DNA of 64,000 bases from the NCBI RefSeq assembly GCF_000720485.1, contig NZ_JOAX01000001.1:310001-374000 (forward strand). The letters are read 5' to 3'. Source of the stretch: Streptomyces ochraceiscleroticus (lineage in GTDB: Bacteria; Actinomycetota; Actinomycetes; Streptomycetales; Streptomycetaceae). A model generated the notes under the pieces. It was not told the origin of the DNA. It did not search any database and saw nothing but the letters and a program-made list of their open reading frames with translations. Shown piece by piece: positions 55,232 to 63,327 of the stretch (position 1 is its first letter; the number at the start of each line of letters is the position of its first letter). The translations under genes and the position numbers were made by a program.

Positions 55232-56515
55232 ATGAAGACCGCATCGGCACGCACGCCCTACGCGCTGTTGCTCGCCGTCCTGTGCTCGCTGAACGCCGGC
55301 GGCCTGTTCGCCTCCGACATCAACCTGCCGGGCGTGCCCGCCACCGCGCATGCCTTCGGTACCCCCGTCGCGTCCGTGCAGTGGACGTTCAGCGCGTTCA
55401 TGATCGGCATCGCGGTCTCGCAGGCGGTCTACGGGCCGATCTCGGACGCGTGGGGCCGCAAGCGCGTCATCGTCTCCGGGCTCGGCCTGTTCGTCCTGGC
55501 CTCCTTGGTGTGCGCGGTGGCGCCCACGGTCGAGGTGTTCGGCGCGGGACGGCTGCTGCAGGCGCTCGGCGCGGGCTCGGGCATGGTGCTCGGGCGGGCC
55601 GTGATCAGCGACCTGTACGAGGAGAAGGACGCGGCCCGGATGTTCGCCACGGTCATGCCGATCGTGGGCGTCTCGCCGTCCGTCGCGCCGCTGGTCGGCG
55701 GGTATCTGACCACGTACGTCTCGTGGCGGGCGCCGTTCGTGGTGACCGCGCTGATCGGTCTCGCCACGCTGGCCGTGATGGTCACCGCGATCCCCGAGAG
55801 CCTGCCGCCGGAGCGGCGCAGCAAGCACCTCGGCGCCACGCTCAAGGGCTACCCCAAGCTGCTCACCCGCCCGCTGTTCTGGGCGTACACCATCAACCTC
55901 GCGGTGGCGTACGGCGGTTACTTCGGTTACCTGGCCGCCTCCCCGCTGGTCTTCGAGAAGATGGGGCTGGCCACCGAGACGACCAGCTACTGCTACATCA
56001 CCGTCTCCGTCGCGTACGTCGCGGGCAACCTCACCTCCCGCACCCTGCTCCGCAAGCGGCCCGTCAACCGGCTGCTGTGGATGGGCCACGGCTTCTTCTT
56101 CGCCGGCGCGCTGATGATGCTGGGCCTGGGGCTGAGCGGGGCCGGCGCGCCCTGGGGCCTGCTGGTGCTGGTCTTCATGCCGGTGATGACCTTCGGCAAC
56201 GGCTTCCTGCTGCCGCTGTCGATGAGCGCGGGCGTGACGAGTTTCCGCTCGACGGCGGGCTCGGCCTCCGGGCTGATGGGCGCGCTCCAGTTGCTGGGCG
56301 CCTCGCTGGGAATCTTCCTTTCCAGCCGGCTGCCGGCCGGTGATCTCTTCGCGCTGGGCTGGTTCGTCATCGGCGCCTCGGCGGTGGGCATCGCGGCCTT
56401 CGCTTTCTTCTTGTCGATGGCGGCGCGGCAGGCCGCGGCGAAGGAATCCCTCGCCGTACCGGAGCCGGTTACGGAAAGCCGGGACGGCGATTTGCAGAAG
56501 GCCAACGCCGGGTAA
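55232..56515 (+). CDS. MFS transporter, Bcr/CflA type
   Basis: 427 aa. Twelve-helix MFS protein with AVYGPISDAWGRKRVIV (motif A) and ALGAGSGMVLGRAVISDLYEE typical of the Bcr/CflA drug efflux class. ATG 55232 is the start; AGGAAG lies 13 nt upstream. It may export the product or import the substrate of the neighbouring genes. Confidence 0.88.
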   Translation: MKTASARTPYALLLAVLCSLNAGGLFASDINLPGVPATAHAFGTPVASVQWTFSAFMIGIAVSQAVYGPISDAWGRKRVIVSGLGLFVLASLVCAVAPTVEVFGAGRLLQALGAGSGMVLGRAVISDLYEEKDAARMFATVMPIVGVSPSVAPLVGGYLTTYVSWRAPFVVTALIGLATLAVMVTAIPESLPPERRSKHLGATLKGYPKLLTRPLFWAYTINLAVAYGGYFGYLAASPLVFEKMGLATETTSYCYITVSVAYVAGNLTSRTLLRKRPVNRLLWMGHGFFFAGALMMLGLGLSGAGAPWGLLVLVFMPVMTFGNGFLLPLSMSAGVTSFRSTAGSASGLMGALQLLGASLGIFLSSRLPAGDLFALGWFVIGASAVGIAAFAFFLSMAARQAAAKESLAVPEPVTESRDGDLQKANAG

Positions 56516-56521
56516 ATAAAC

Positions 56522-56535
56522 GTTTCCCGGGAAAC
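56522..56535. promoter_or_regulatory. 14-bp palindrome GTTTCCCGGGAAAC
   Basis: A perfect palindrome between the MFS stop and the LysR start. It is parS-like but with two symmetric changes, so a regulator site is the likelier reading. Confidence 0.45.
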
Positions 56536-56637
56536 CCTGGAAATGGTTCTGCGTTGTACGACCGAGCGGCGGCCCGACCCGATGGTGGGGGCCGCCGCGA
56601 GGTGTGCAAGGATCGCCCGCAGGAAAAGGGGGATCCT

Positions 56638-57558
56638 GTGGAACTGCGTCAGATTCAATACTTTGTTGCGGTGGCCGAGGAGCTGCATTTCGGGAGAGCG
56701 GCCGAACGGCTGCACATAGGCCAGCCCGCGGTGAGTCAGCAGGTGCGCCGGCTGGAGCGCGAACTGCGCACCCAGCTCTTCGACCGCTCCGGCCGTACCG
56801 TCACGCTCACCCCGGTCGGCCAGGCCCTGCTGCCCGAGGGCCGCGAGCTGCTCGAGGCGCTGGACACCTTCGCCGCCAAGGCCCGCCGGCTGGCCGCGCA
56901 GAGCGAGGCCACCCTCCGCGTCGGCATCAGCTCCGCGCTGGGGGAGCGGCTCGACGACTTCCTCGACGCGCTGCCCGCGGACGGCGCCGGCACCCGCTTC
57001 GAATTCCAGACGCTGGACGCGCACACCCGGCTCGAGGAGGTGCGCGCGGGGCGCCTGGACGCCGCCTTCGTACGCGGCCTCGACAGCGCCCCTGGCCTGC
57101 GGCTTCTCACCCTCTGGTACGACCCGCTGGTGGTCGCGCTGCCCGCCGCGCACCCGCTGGCGGAGCGCGGCCGGCTGGACCTCGCCGACCTGGCCGGGCT
57201 GCCGCTGCGCATCGCGCCGCGCGACAAGAACCCCGTCCTGTACGACACGGTGGTCGCCGCCTGCCGCAAGGCGGGCTTCGAGGTGACCATCGGGCCGCCC
57301 TCCACGGGGCTGCAGGACACCCTCGCCGACATCGGCGCCGGCACTCCGGGCTGGACCCTGATGTACCCGACGGCGGCGGGCACCGTCTCCTCCCGCCGCA
57401 TCGCGCTGCTCCCGCTCGAGGGCGAGCCCGTCACCATCCGGATGTCCCTGGCGCTGCGCGAGAACGCGGATTCCGAGCGGCAGGAATTGCTGGTGGCGAC
57501 CAGCACGCAGGTCCGCCGGAGGATTGCGAGGGAGAGCCGGGCGGACGCCGAGGAATGA
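56638..57558 (+). CDS. LysR-type regulator of the aldolase operon
   Basis: 306 aa. N-terminal HTH LRQIQYFVAVAEELHFGRAAERLHIGQPAVSQQVRRLERELRTQLFDRSGR, then the effector domain. GTG 56638 with AAAAGGGGGA upstream. It is immediately upstream of, and co-directional with, the five-gene operon, so it may control it. Inducer unknown. Confidence 0.93.
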   Translation: MELRQIQYFVAVAEELHFGRAAERLHIGQPAVSQQVRRLERELRTQLFDRSGRTVTLTPVGQALLPEGRELLEALDTFAAKARRLAAQSEATLRVGISSALGERLDDFLDALPADGAGTRFEFQTLDAHTRLEEVRAGRLDAAFVRGLDSAPGLRLLTLWYDPLVVALPAAHPLAERGRLDLADLAGLPLRIAPRDKNPVLYDTVVAACRKAGFEVTIGPPSTGLQDTLADIGAGTPGWTLMYPTAAGTVSSRRIALLPLEGEPVTIRMSLALRENADSERQELLVATSTQVRRRIARESRADAEE

Positions 57559-57828
57559 AAGGGTAAGCCCGGACTCCGCTTGGGAAAGTCTTTGCCCAGG
57601 CATGGGGGTTGGACCGCAAACATGCGATAGATTCTGCGGTGTCGAACTTCTCGTTCCGTCGCGCCGAAGAGTTTTCCGGCCGTAGCGGCGTCGAACCCGG
57701 AAGTTCGCTAACGGGGTGATGCGGGATTTTGTTACAGGGGGATCCCGCGGAATGAAAAACGTGTCCATCGCTATTCGATCCGCCGCATCGTCGCGGCCGG
57801 ATTAACACGGCATGCGTCACCCCGCAAT

Positions 57829-57843
57829 TGTATGCGCCATACA
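57829..57843 (+). promoter_or_regulatory. Palindrome TGTATG-CGC-CATACA before the aldolase operon
   Basis: A perfect 6-bp-arm palindrome that ends 10 bp before the aldolase start, with the ribosome site (GGAGGG) immediately after it. Binding here would overlap the initiation region. The 57559-57828 stretch is relatively A/T-rich and otherwise empty. Confidence 0.5.
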
Positions 57844-57853
57844 TGGAGGGGTA

Positions 57854-58786
57854 ATGGTCATCAATCTTGATGTGACGCTGCGCGACGGGGGCTACCGCAA
57901 CAACTTCGACTTCCCGCTCGAGTACGTGCTGCACCACGCCCGCGAGAGCGTGGCGGCCGGCATGGAGTGGGTCGAGATCGGCTACCGCAACGGCTCGTTC
58001 AAGCCGCAGCCCGGCATCGGCCGGACCGGTGTGGGCGCGGACGACTACATCCGCGCGGTGGCCGAGGTGGTCTCTCCCGAGCGCCTCTGCATGATCCTGC
58101 ATCCGAAGAACATCACCGACGACGACCTGCCGCGCATGTACGAAGCGGGCATCCGCCTCGTACGGTTCTGCCTGCCCGCGGGCGCGCCCGAGGCCGGGCT
58201 CGCCATGCTCGCCAAGGCCGCCGACCTCGGCTTCACCACCACCGTCAACATCACTCGCGTCAGCCAGCTCGACCGGCGCCGGCTGGTCGAACTCGCCGCG
58301 ATGTCCGGCGACGCCGGCGCCGATGTGGTCTACCTGGCCGACTCCAACGGCTCCATGCTGCCGCACGAGGTGGGCCAACTGGTCACCCTGGTCGGCTCGG
58401 TGACCGACGCGGCCATCGGCCTGCACGCCCACAACAACCTCGGGCTGGCGCTGGCCAACGCGATCGCCGCCGTGGACGCGGGCGCCACCTGGATCGACTC
58501 GTCCGTACTGGGCATGGGCAAGGGCCCGGGCAACCTCGTCACCGAGCAGTGGCTGGCCTACCTCGGCCGGCACGGCCGCACCGACGGGTACGACCTCGGC
58601 CGCGTCCTCAGCCTCGCCCACCGCATGGAAGCCGAGTTCGAGGAGGCGCGGCCGTCCCTGCCGCTGCCCGACCTGGTCCTGGGCCACTTCGACCTGTCCG
58701 TCGAGGAGCGCGCCAAGCTCCCCGTGGACCGGATCGGCGACGCCTTCTCGGCGGCCCGCGAGCTGACCGCGGCGGGCGCCCGGTGA
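57854..58786 (+). CDS. DRE-TIM metallolyase, HMGL/DmpG-like aldolase
   Basis: A 310-aa member of the DRE-TIM superfamily. The signature VTLRDGGYRNNFDF carries the D-R pair, and the metal site is HAHNNLG near residue 195. WIDSSVLGMGKGPGNLVTEQ corresponds to the conserved GMGxGxGN loop. Relatives include 4-hydroxy-2-oxovalerate aldolase, HMG-CoA lyase and isopropylmalate synthase, so the reaction is aldol or Claisen type at an oxo acid. GGAGGG precedes ATG 57854. First gene of the coupled operon. Confidence 0.88.
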   Translation: MVINLDVTLRDGGYRNNFDFPLEYVLHHARESVAAGMEWVEIGYRNGSFKPQPGIGRTGVGADDYIRAVAEVVSPERLCMILHPKNITDDDLPRMYEAGIRLVRFCLPAGAPEAGLAMLAKAADLGFTTTVNITRVSQLDRRRLVELAAMSGDAGADVVYLADSNGSMLPHEVGQLVTLVGSVTDAAIGLHAHNNLGLALANAIAAVDAGATWIDSSVLGMGKGPGNLVTEQWLAYLGRHGRTDGYDLGRVLSLAHRMEAEFEEARPSLPLPDLVLGHFDLSVEERAKLPVDRIGDAFSAARELTAAGAR

Positions 58787-59586
58787 CCTCGCGGCCCCCG
58801 CACCCGGAGCCGGCGCACACCGCGCCGGCTCCGGCCCCCGCCGTCCTGGGCGACCCCGGCGCACCACGCCACGCGGTCGTCCTCGGGCCCGTCATGGCCC
58901 GCTGGGACAACGGCGCGTTCTTCCGGCAGGTCGCCGAGCCGCTGCTCGCCTCGGGGCACCGGGTGACGATCCACGACACCCTCTCCCTCCTGCGCGACGG
59001 CGATGACCTGAAGGCGCTCGCCGGCCGCTGGGCCCACCGCCTCGAACAGGACGCCGCACCCGACGTGCTGGCCGGCAACGCGCTGGGCGGCGCCATCGTC
59101 CAGACCCTGCTCGACCGGGAGTGGACGCACCACGCCAAGGTCCTGCTGCTCTCCGGACCCACCCTCGCCGACGACGAGCTGAACGCGAAGCTGGAGCGGA
59201 TCGCCGCCGCGGTCGACGCCGAGGGCCTGGCCGCGGCGCTGTGCCTCCTGGAGGAGGTCGTCCGCGGGCCCGGCACCGTGACGCACCCGAAGCCGGAGCC
59301 CGAAGCGCCGCGGCTGGACGAGGAGTTGGCGGGCCGGCGGCTCGCCACCGGGCTGCGGCTGTTGCACGACGCCGACGCCCGGGAGCCCGTACGGGCCTTC
59401 CCCGGACCGCTGCTGCACGTGTACGGCGAGCAGTCCCTGCTCGTACAGCGCCACCACCTGGCCACCGGCCCGGGGCCGACGCACCACTGCGCCGGCATCC
59501 CGCGGGCCGGGATGCGTCCGCACGCCGACCGCCCCGACCTCACCACCGACGCCGTCGTCCGCTTCCTGGGAGCTGAAGAGTCATGA
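58783..59586 (+). CDS. Alpha/beta-hydrolase-fold protein lacking the nucleophile
   Basis: 267 aa. The alpha/beta-hydrolase plan is visible: strand HAVVLGPVMARWDNGAFF, elbow AGNALGGAIVQ, and a late RAGMRPHADRPD with a potential catalytic His. In the elbow the usual G-x-S-x-G reads G-N-A-L-G, so the serine is Ala. It is therefore probably not a hydrolase; a lyase or binding role is possible. GTG 58783 overlaps the aldolase stop (GTGA), and its own stop overlaps the next ATG. Confidence 0.72.
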   Translation: MTSRPPHPEPAHTAPAPAPAVLGDPGAPRHAVVLGPVMARWDNGAFFRQVAEPLLASGHRVTIHDTLSLLRDGDDLKALAGRWAHRLEQDAAPDVLAGNALGGAIVQTLLDREWTHHAKVLLLSGPTLADDELNAKLERIAAAVDAEGLAAALCLLEEVVRGPGTVTHPKPEPEAPRLDEELAGRRLATGLRLLHDADAREPVRAFPGPLLHVYGEQSLLVQRHHLATGPGPTHHCAGIPRAGMRPHADRPDLTTDAVVRFLGAEES

Positions 59587-61781
59587 ACCGCAAGACCGTC
59601 GCAGTACTGCCCGGCGACGGAATCGGGCCGGAGGTACTGGACGCCGCGCTGCCGGTGATCGAGGCCCTCGGCCTGCCCATCGACCTGGAATTCGGCGACA
59701 TCGGCTGGGAGTGCTGGCGCGCCGAGGGCACCCCCGTACCCGACCGCACCTGGGACCTGATCGACCGCAGCGACGCCGTGCTGCTCGGCGCCACCACCAG
59801 CAAGCCGCGCCGCGAGGCGCTCGCCGAGCTCGCCCCCGAACTGCGCGCGGGCGACCCGCGGTACATCTCGCCCATCATCCAGCTCCGCCAGCGCCTGGAC
59901 CTCTTCGCCAACCTCCGCCCGGTGGAGAACTACCTCGGCGGCGGCACCCCGTACCGCTTCTGCGTGGTCCGGGAGAACACCGAGGGGCTGTACGCGGGCC
60001 TGGACTGGAACCACGTACCGGACGCGATGTGGCCGCTGGTCGCCGAGCACCCCAACGCCCGCCGCGGCGGCCCCTCGGACGCCACCGCCAGCATCCGCCT
60101 GCAGACGGCGCACGGCCTGGACCGCATCCTGCGCTTCGCCTTCGAGACCGCGCGCGGCCACGGCTACGAGCGGGTCACCCTCGCCGACAAGCCCAACGTC
60201 CTGCGGGCCTCCAGCGCGTACGTCCTGGAGCGGCTGGAGGCGATCGCCGCCGACTTCCCGGAGATCCCGTACGAGGTCCTCAACGTCGACGCGGTCGCGC
60301 TGTGGATGGCGCGCCGCCCGGAGCGCTTCGGCGTGCTCGTCGCCGAGAACATGTTCGGCGACATCCTCTCCGACCTCGGCGGGGGCGTGATGGGCGGCCT
60401 CGGCCTCGCGCCCAGCGCCAACATCGGCGAGAGCGGCAACTACTTCGAGCCGGTGCACGGCAGCGCCCCGGCCATGGCCGGCCGGCAGCGCGCCAACCCC
60501 GCCGCCGCGTTCCTCACCATCGGCCTGCTGCTGGAGCACCTCGGCTTCAAGGACGCGGCGGGCAGCATCCAGGACGCCGTACGGCACGTCACCCGCCGCC
60601 GCGACCGGGTCACCTACGACCTGGGCGGCTCGGCCACCACGACCGAAGCGGCCGCCGCGGTGCTCGACGCCTGCCGCGAGGTGCCGCACGCCCCCACCGC
60701 CGCCGTCGTCACCATCGGCGACGAACTGCTCCGGGGCGACCTGGAGGACTCCAACGCGGGCAACGCCTCCCGGATGCTGGCCGAGCGCGGCGTCCCGGTC
60801 CGCGTCCGGCACACCATCGGCGACGACGAGGCCACCATCGCCGACGCCATCCGGCCCTCGCTCGGCCGGGACGACGTCATCGTGGTCATGGGCGGGCTCG
60901 GCCCCACCTCCGACGATGTGACCCGCAGCGCCGTCGCCCGCGCGCTCGGCCGCCCGCTGGTCCACCGCGAGGAGGCATGGCAGGGCGTGGTCGAGCGCCT
61001 CACCCGCTTCGGCGTCGGCGTCCACGAGGACAACCGCCGCCAGGCACTGTTCGCCGAGGGCGCCGAGCTGCTGCCGAACGCCAACGGCACCGCGTGGGGC
61101 TGCCGGGCCGAAGCCCAGGGCAGCACCCTGATCATGCTCCCCGGTCCGCCGCGCGAGTGCCTCCCGATGCTCCGGGACGTACTGCGCGACGGCCTGCCCC
61201 ACCTGCCCGAACCGCCCGAGGTGAGCACGGTCTTCCGGCGCACCCTCGGCATCATCGAGGCGGACGCCGCGGCCCTGGTCGACGAGCTGGTGCGGGAGTA
61301 CGGGGTGCCGGTCAAGCCCGCGTACCGCTGGCACTACCCGTACGTCGACATCCGGCTCGGCTGCCCGCCCGAGGCCGCCGACGAGCTGGCCAAGCGCCTG
61401 GACGCCGCGCTCGCCGAGTACACCGTCACCGACCGGGACCGCACCGCCGTCCAGGAGCTGGCCCTGCTGCTGGACGCGCGCGGCCTCGTCCTGGACCTCG
61501 ACGACCAACTCACCGAAGGGGCCTTCGCCGCCGAGCTGGCCCGCGAACGCGGCACCACCGACGGCTCGGGCTCCCTGAGCGTCACCCTCTCGGGCACCTG
61601 GGCGGGCGGCGACCGGACGACCTACACCGGCACGGTCACCCTGACCTGCACGGTGCGCGACGCGGCCGGGGAAACCACGAGGGAGCTGACGGTGCCGAAC
61701 CGGGGCGCCGAAGTGACCACGTACATCAGCCAGTTCGCCGCCTGGGCCACCGCCCGTCACCTCACGGAGGGAACCGCATGA
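59583..61781 (+). CDS. Isopropylmalate-dehydrogenase-like :: CinA fusion protein
   Basis: The 732-aa protein joins two enzymes. Residues 1-362 are a complete isocitrate/isopropylmalate-type dehydrogenase (VAVLPGDGIGPEVLD, RQRLDLFANLRPVE, RENTEGLYAG, ENMFGDILSDLGGG, YFEPVHGSAPAMAG). Residues 373-545 are a CinA/MoaB-like domain (TIGDELLRGDLEDSNAGNA, MGGLGPTSDDVTRSAV, LPGPPRECLPM). Residues 547-612 match the CinA KH-type region, and 622-730 resemble its deamidase domain but lack the SCTGG serine. No stop or frameshift separates them. Overlaps both neighbours by 4 bp (ATGA). Confidence 0.9.
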   Translation: MNRKTVAVLPGDGIGPEVLDAALPVIEALGLPIDLEFGDIGWECWRAEGTPVPDRTWDLIDRSDAVLLGATTSKPRREALAELAPELRAGDPRYISPIIQLRQRLDLFANLRPVENYLGGGTPYRFCVVRENTEGLYAGLDWNHVPDAMWPLVAEHPNARRGGPSDATASIRLQTAHGLDRILRFAFETARGHGYERVTLADKPNVLRASSAYVLERLEAIAADFPEIPYEVLNVDAVALWMARRPERFGVLVAENMFGDILSDLGGGVMGGLGLAPSANIGESGNYFEPVHGSAPAMAGRQRANPAAAFLTIGLLLEHLGFKDAAGSIQDAVRHVTRRRDRVTYDLGGSATTTEAAAAVLDACREVPHAPTAAVVTIGDELLRGDLEDSNAGNASRMLAERGVPVRVRHTIGDDEATIADAIRPSLGRDDVIVVMGGLGPTSDDVTRSAVARALGRPLVHREEAWQGVVERLTRFGVGVHEDNRRQALFAEGAELLPNANGTAWGCRAEAQGSTLIMLPGPPRECLPMLRDVLRDGLPHLPEPPEVSTVFRRTLGIIEADAAALVDELVREYGVPVKPAYRWHYPYVDIRLGCPPEAADELAKRLDAALAEYTVTDRDRTAVQELALLLDARGLVLDLDDQLTEGAFAAELARERGTTDGSGSLSVTLSGTWAGGDRTTYTGTVTLTCTVRDAAGETTRELTVPNRGAEVTTYISQFAAWATARHLTEGTA

Positions 61782-62470
61782 CCACCGCCACCCCCGCGGA
61801 CACCGAGGCGCTGCGCGCCCGGCTGTCCCGCCTGGACACCGCCGCGCTCTCCGATGCCATGGACAGCCTGCGCACCCCGCCGTGCGTGCTGCCCGGCATC
61901 CGGCCGCGCACCCCCGGCACCGTCGCCTGCGGCCCCGCCTTCACCGTGCGCTACCGCCCCGTCGACGACACCACCACCTTCCACAACGCCGCCAACTACC
62001 TCGACGACGTACCGGCCGGGTCGGTCGTGGTCGTGGACAACGGCGGCACCCTGGAATGCACCAACTGGGGCTCCCTGCTCACCGCCGTCGCCCTGCACCG
62101 CGGCATCTCCGGCACGGTCGTGCACGGCTCCGTACGCGATGTGAAGGAGAGCAGCGCCGCCGGATACCCGCTGTTCAGCACGGGGGTCACGATGGTCAGC
62201 GCCAAGAACCGGGCGGTCCTGGACCGCACCGGAGCCGAGGTCGACGTGGCCGGTACGACCGTCGCCCCCGGCGACTGGATCGTCGCCGACGACAACGGCG
62301 CTCTGCGCATCCCGGTCGGCCTGATCGAGGAGGTCGTCCGGCGCGCCGAGGCCGTGGAGCGCACCGAGTCCCGCATCCGGGAGGCCGCGCTCGGCGGCAG
62401 CCGGCTGGACGAGGCACGCGCCCGCTTCGGATACGCGCGGCCGTGGGAGGACGGGGGCGCCAATGACTGA
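61778..62470 (+). CDS. RraA-like / HMG-CHA aldolase family protein
   Basis: 230 aa. The class II pyruvate-aldolase-like RraA fold: DAMDSLRTPPCVLPGIRP, VVVVDNGG, and the G-R-D metal site in GISGTVVHGSVRDVKE. Relatives cleave 4-hydroxy-4-methyl-2-oxoglutarate-type acids or decarboxylate oxaloacetate. Fourth gene in the operon; its start overlaps the fusion gene stop, and its stop overlaps the next gene by 8 bp. Confidence 0.85.
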   Translation: MTTATPADTEALRARLSRLDTAALSDAMDSLRTPPCVLPGIRPRTPGTVACGPAFTVRYRPVDDTTTFHNAANYLDDVPAGSVVVVDNGGTLECTNWGSLLTAVALHRGISGTVVHGSVRDVKESSAAGYPLFSTGVTMVSAKNRAVLDRTGAEVDVAGTTVAPGDWIVADDNGALRIPVGLIEEVVRRAEAVERTESRIREAALGGSRLDEARARFGYARPWEDGGAND

Positions 62471-63317
62471 CGTGAGCACGGCCCGCTTCGTCGACGTCCA
62501 CTACCACGTCGGCCCGGACGCCTACCTGCGCCGCCACACCGCCGCCACCGCCGGCGCGGTCTACGCCGAGCACGGCGGCTGGGTCGTCCTGAAGAACCAC
62601 CTCGGCTCGACCGCCGCCCAGGCGTGGGAGGCCCGGCAGCAGGGCCTGCCGGTCTCCGGCTCGATCGTGCTCAACGACCTGGCCGGCGGCTTCGACCCGC
62701 GCGCCGTGGAACAGGCCGTCATCCAGCACGGCGAGGACAGCGGCCTGCGGCTGCTCGTCCACCTGCCGACCGTCACCGGCCGCACGCACCGCAGCCGGCT
62801 GGCCCGCACCCCCGCCCACCCGCTGCTCAAGGACGGCCAGCGCCCGCTGACCGTCAGCGACGAGCGCCGGGAGCTGCGCCCCGAGGTCCGCGAGCTGCTG
62901 CGCGCCGCCCGCGATCTGCCGGTGGTCCTTTCCACCGGCCACGCGGACGGCCACGAGGTACGGCTGCTGGTCGAGGAGGCCGTACGGCTGGACCTGCGGC
63001 TGATGCTCAACCAGCCCGCCAACCCGATGACCGGCCTGACCTGCAAGGACCTGGTGGAGGTCGCCGCCGCCGAACAGGTGTGGACCGAGCAGACCGCGCT
63101 CACGTACCTCCTGGAGTACCAGGACTGGGAGGACTTCGCCGAGGTGCTGTCCGCCCTCCCGAGGACGGTCTACAGCTCCGACCTCGGACAGCCCTCCCAG
63201 ATGGACATCGCCCCCTGGCTGACGGCCAGCAAGGAGTGGTTCGGCCGGGCCGGGCTCACCCCCGGCCGGATCGACGAGGTCACCCGCACCGCACCCCTGG
63301 AGATGCTGAGCCTGTGA
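62463..63317 (+). CDS. DUF6282-like amidohydrolase-fold protein
   Basis: 284 aa. A metal-dependent TIM-barrel pattern: FVDVHYHVGPDAY supplies H-x-H, VVLKNHLGST another His, LSTGHADGHE a third and YSSDLGQ the terminal Asp. This matches the DUF6282 group of the amidohydrolase superfamily. Substrate unknown; a lactone or amide of the operon's intermediate is an inference. Last gene of the operon, overlapping rraA-like by 8 bp. Confidence 0.82.
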   Translation: MTDVSTARFVDVHYHVGPDAYLRRHTAATAGAVYAEHGGWVVLKNHLGSTAAQAWEARQQGLPVSGSIVLNDLAGGFDPRAVEQAVIQHGEDSGLRLLVHLPTVTGRTHRSRLARTPAHPLLKDGQRPLTVSDERRELRPEVRELLRAARDLPVVLSTGHADGHEVRLLVEEAVRLDLRLMLNQPANPMTGLTCKDLVEVAAAEQVWTEQTALTYLLEYQDWEDFAEVLSALPRTVYSSDLGQPSQMDIAPWLTASKEWFGRAGLTPGRIDEVTRTAPLEMLSL

Positions 63318-63327
63318 CCGCCGCGGC

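Noticed and set aside
58608..61760. A 1050-codon open frame antisense to the coupled operon
   Set aside because: Shadow of the hydrolase and fusion genes; composition typical of antisense high-GC frames.
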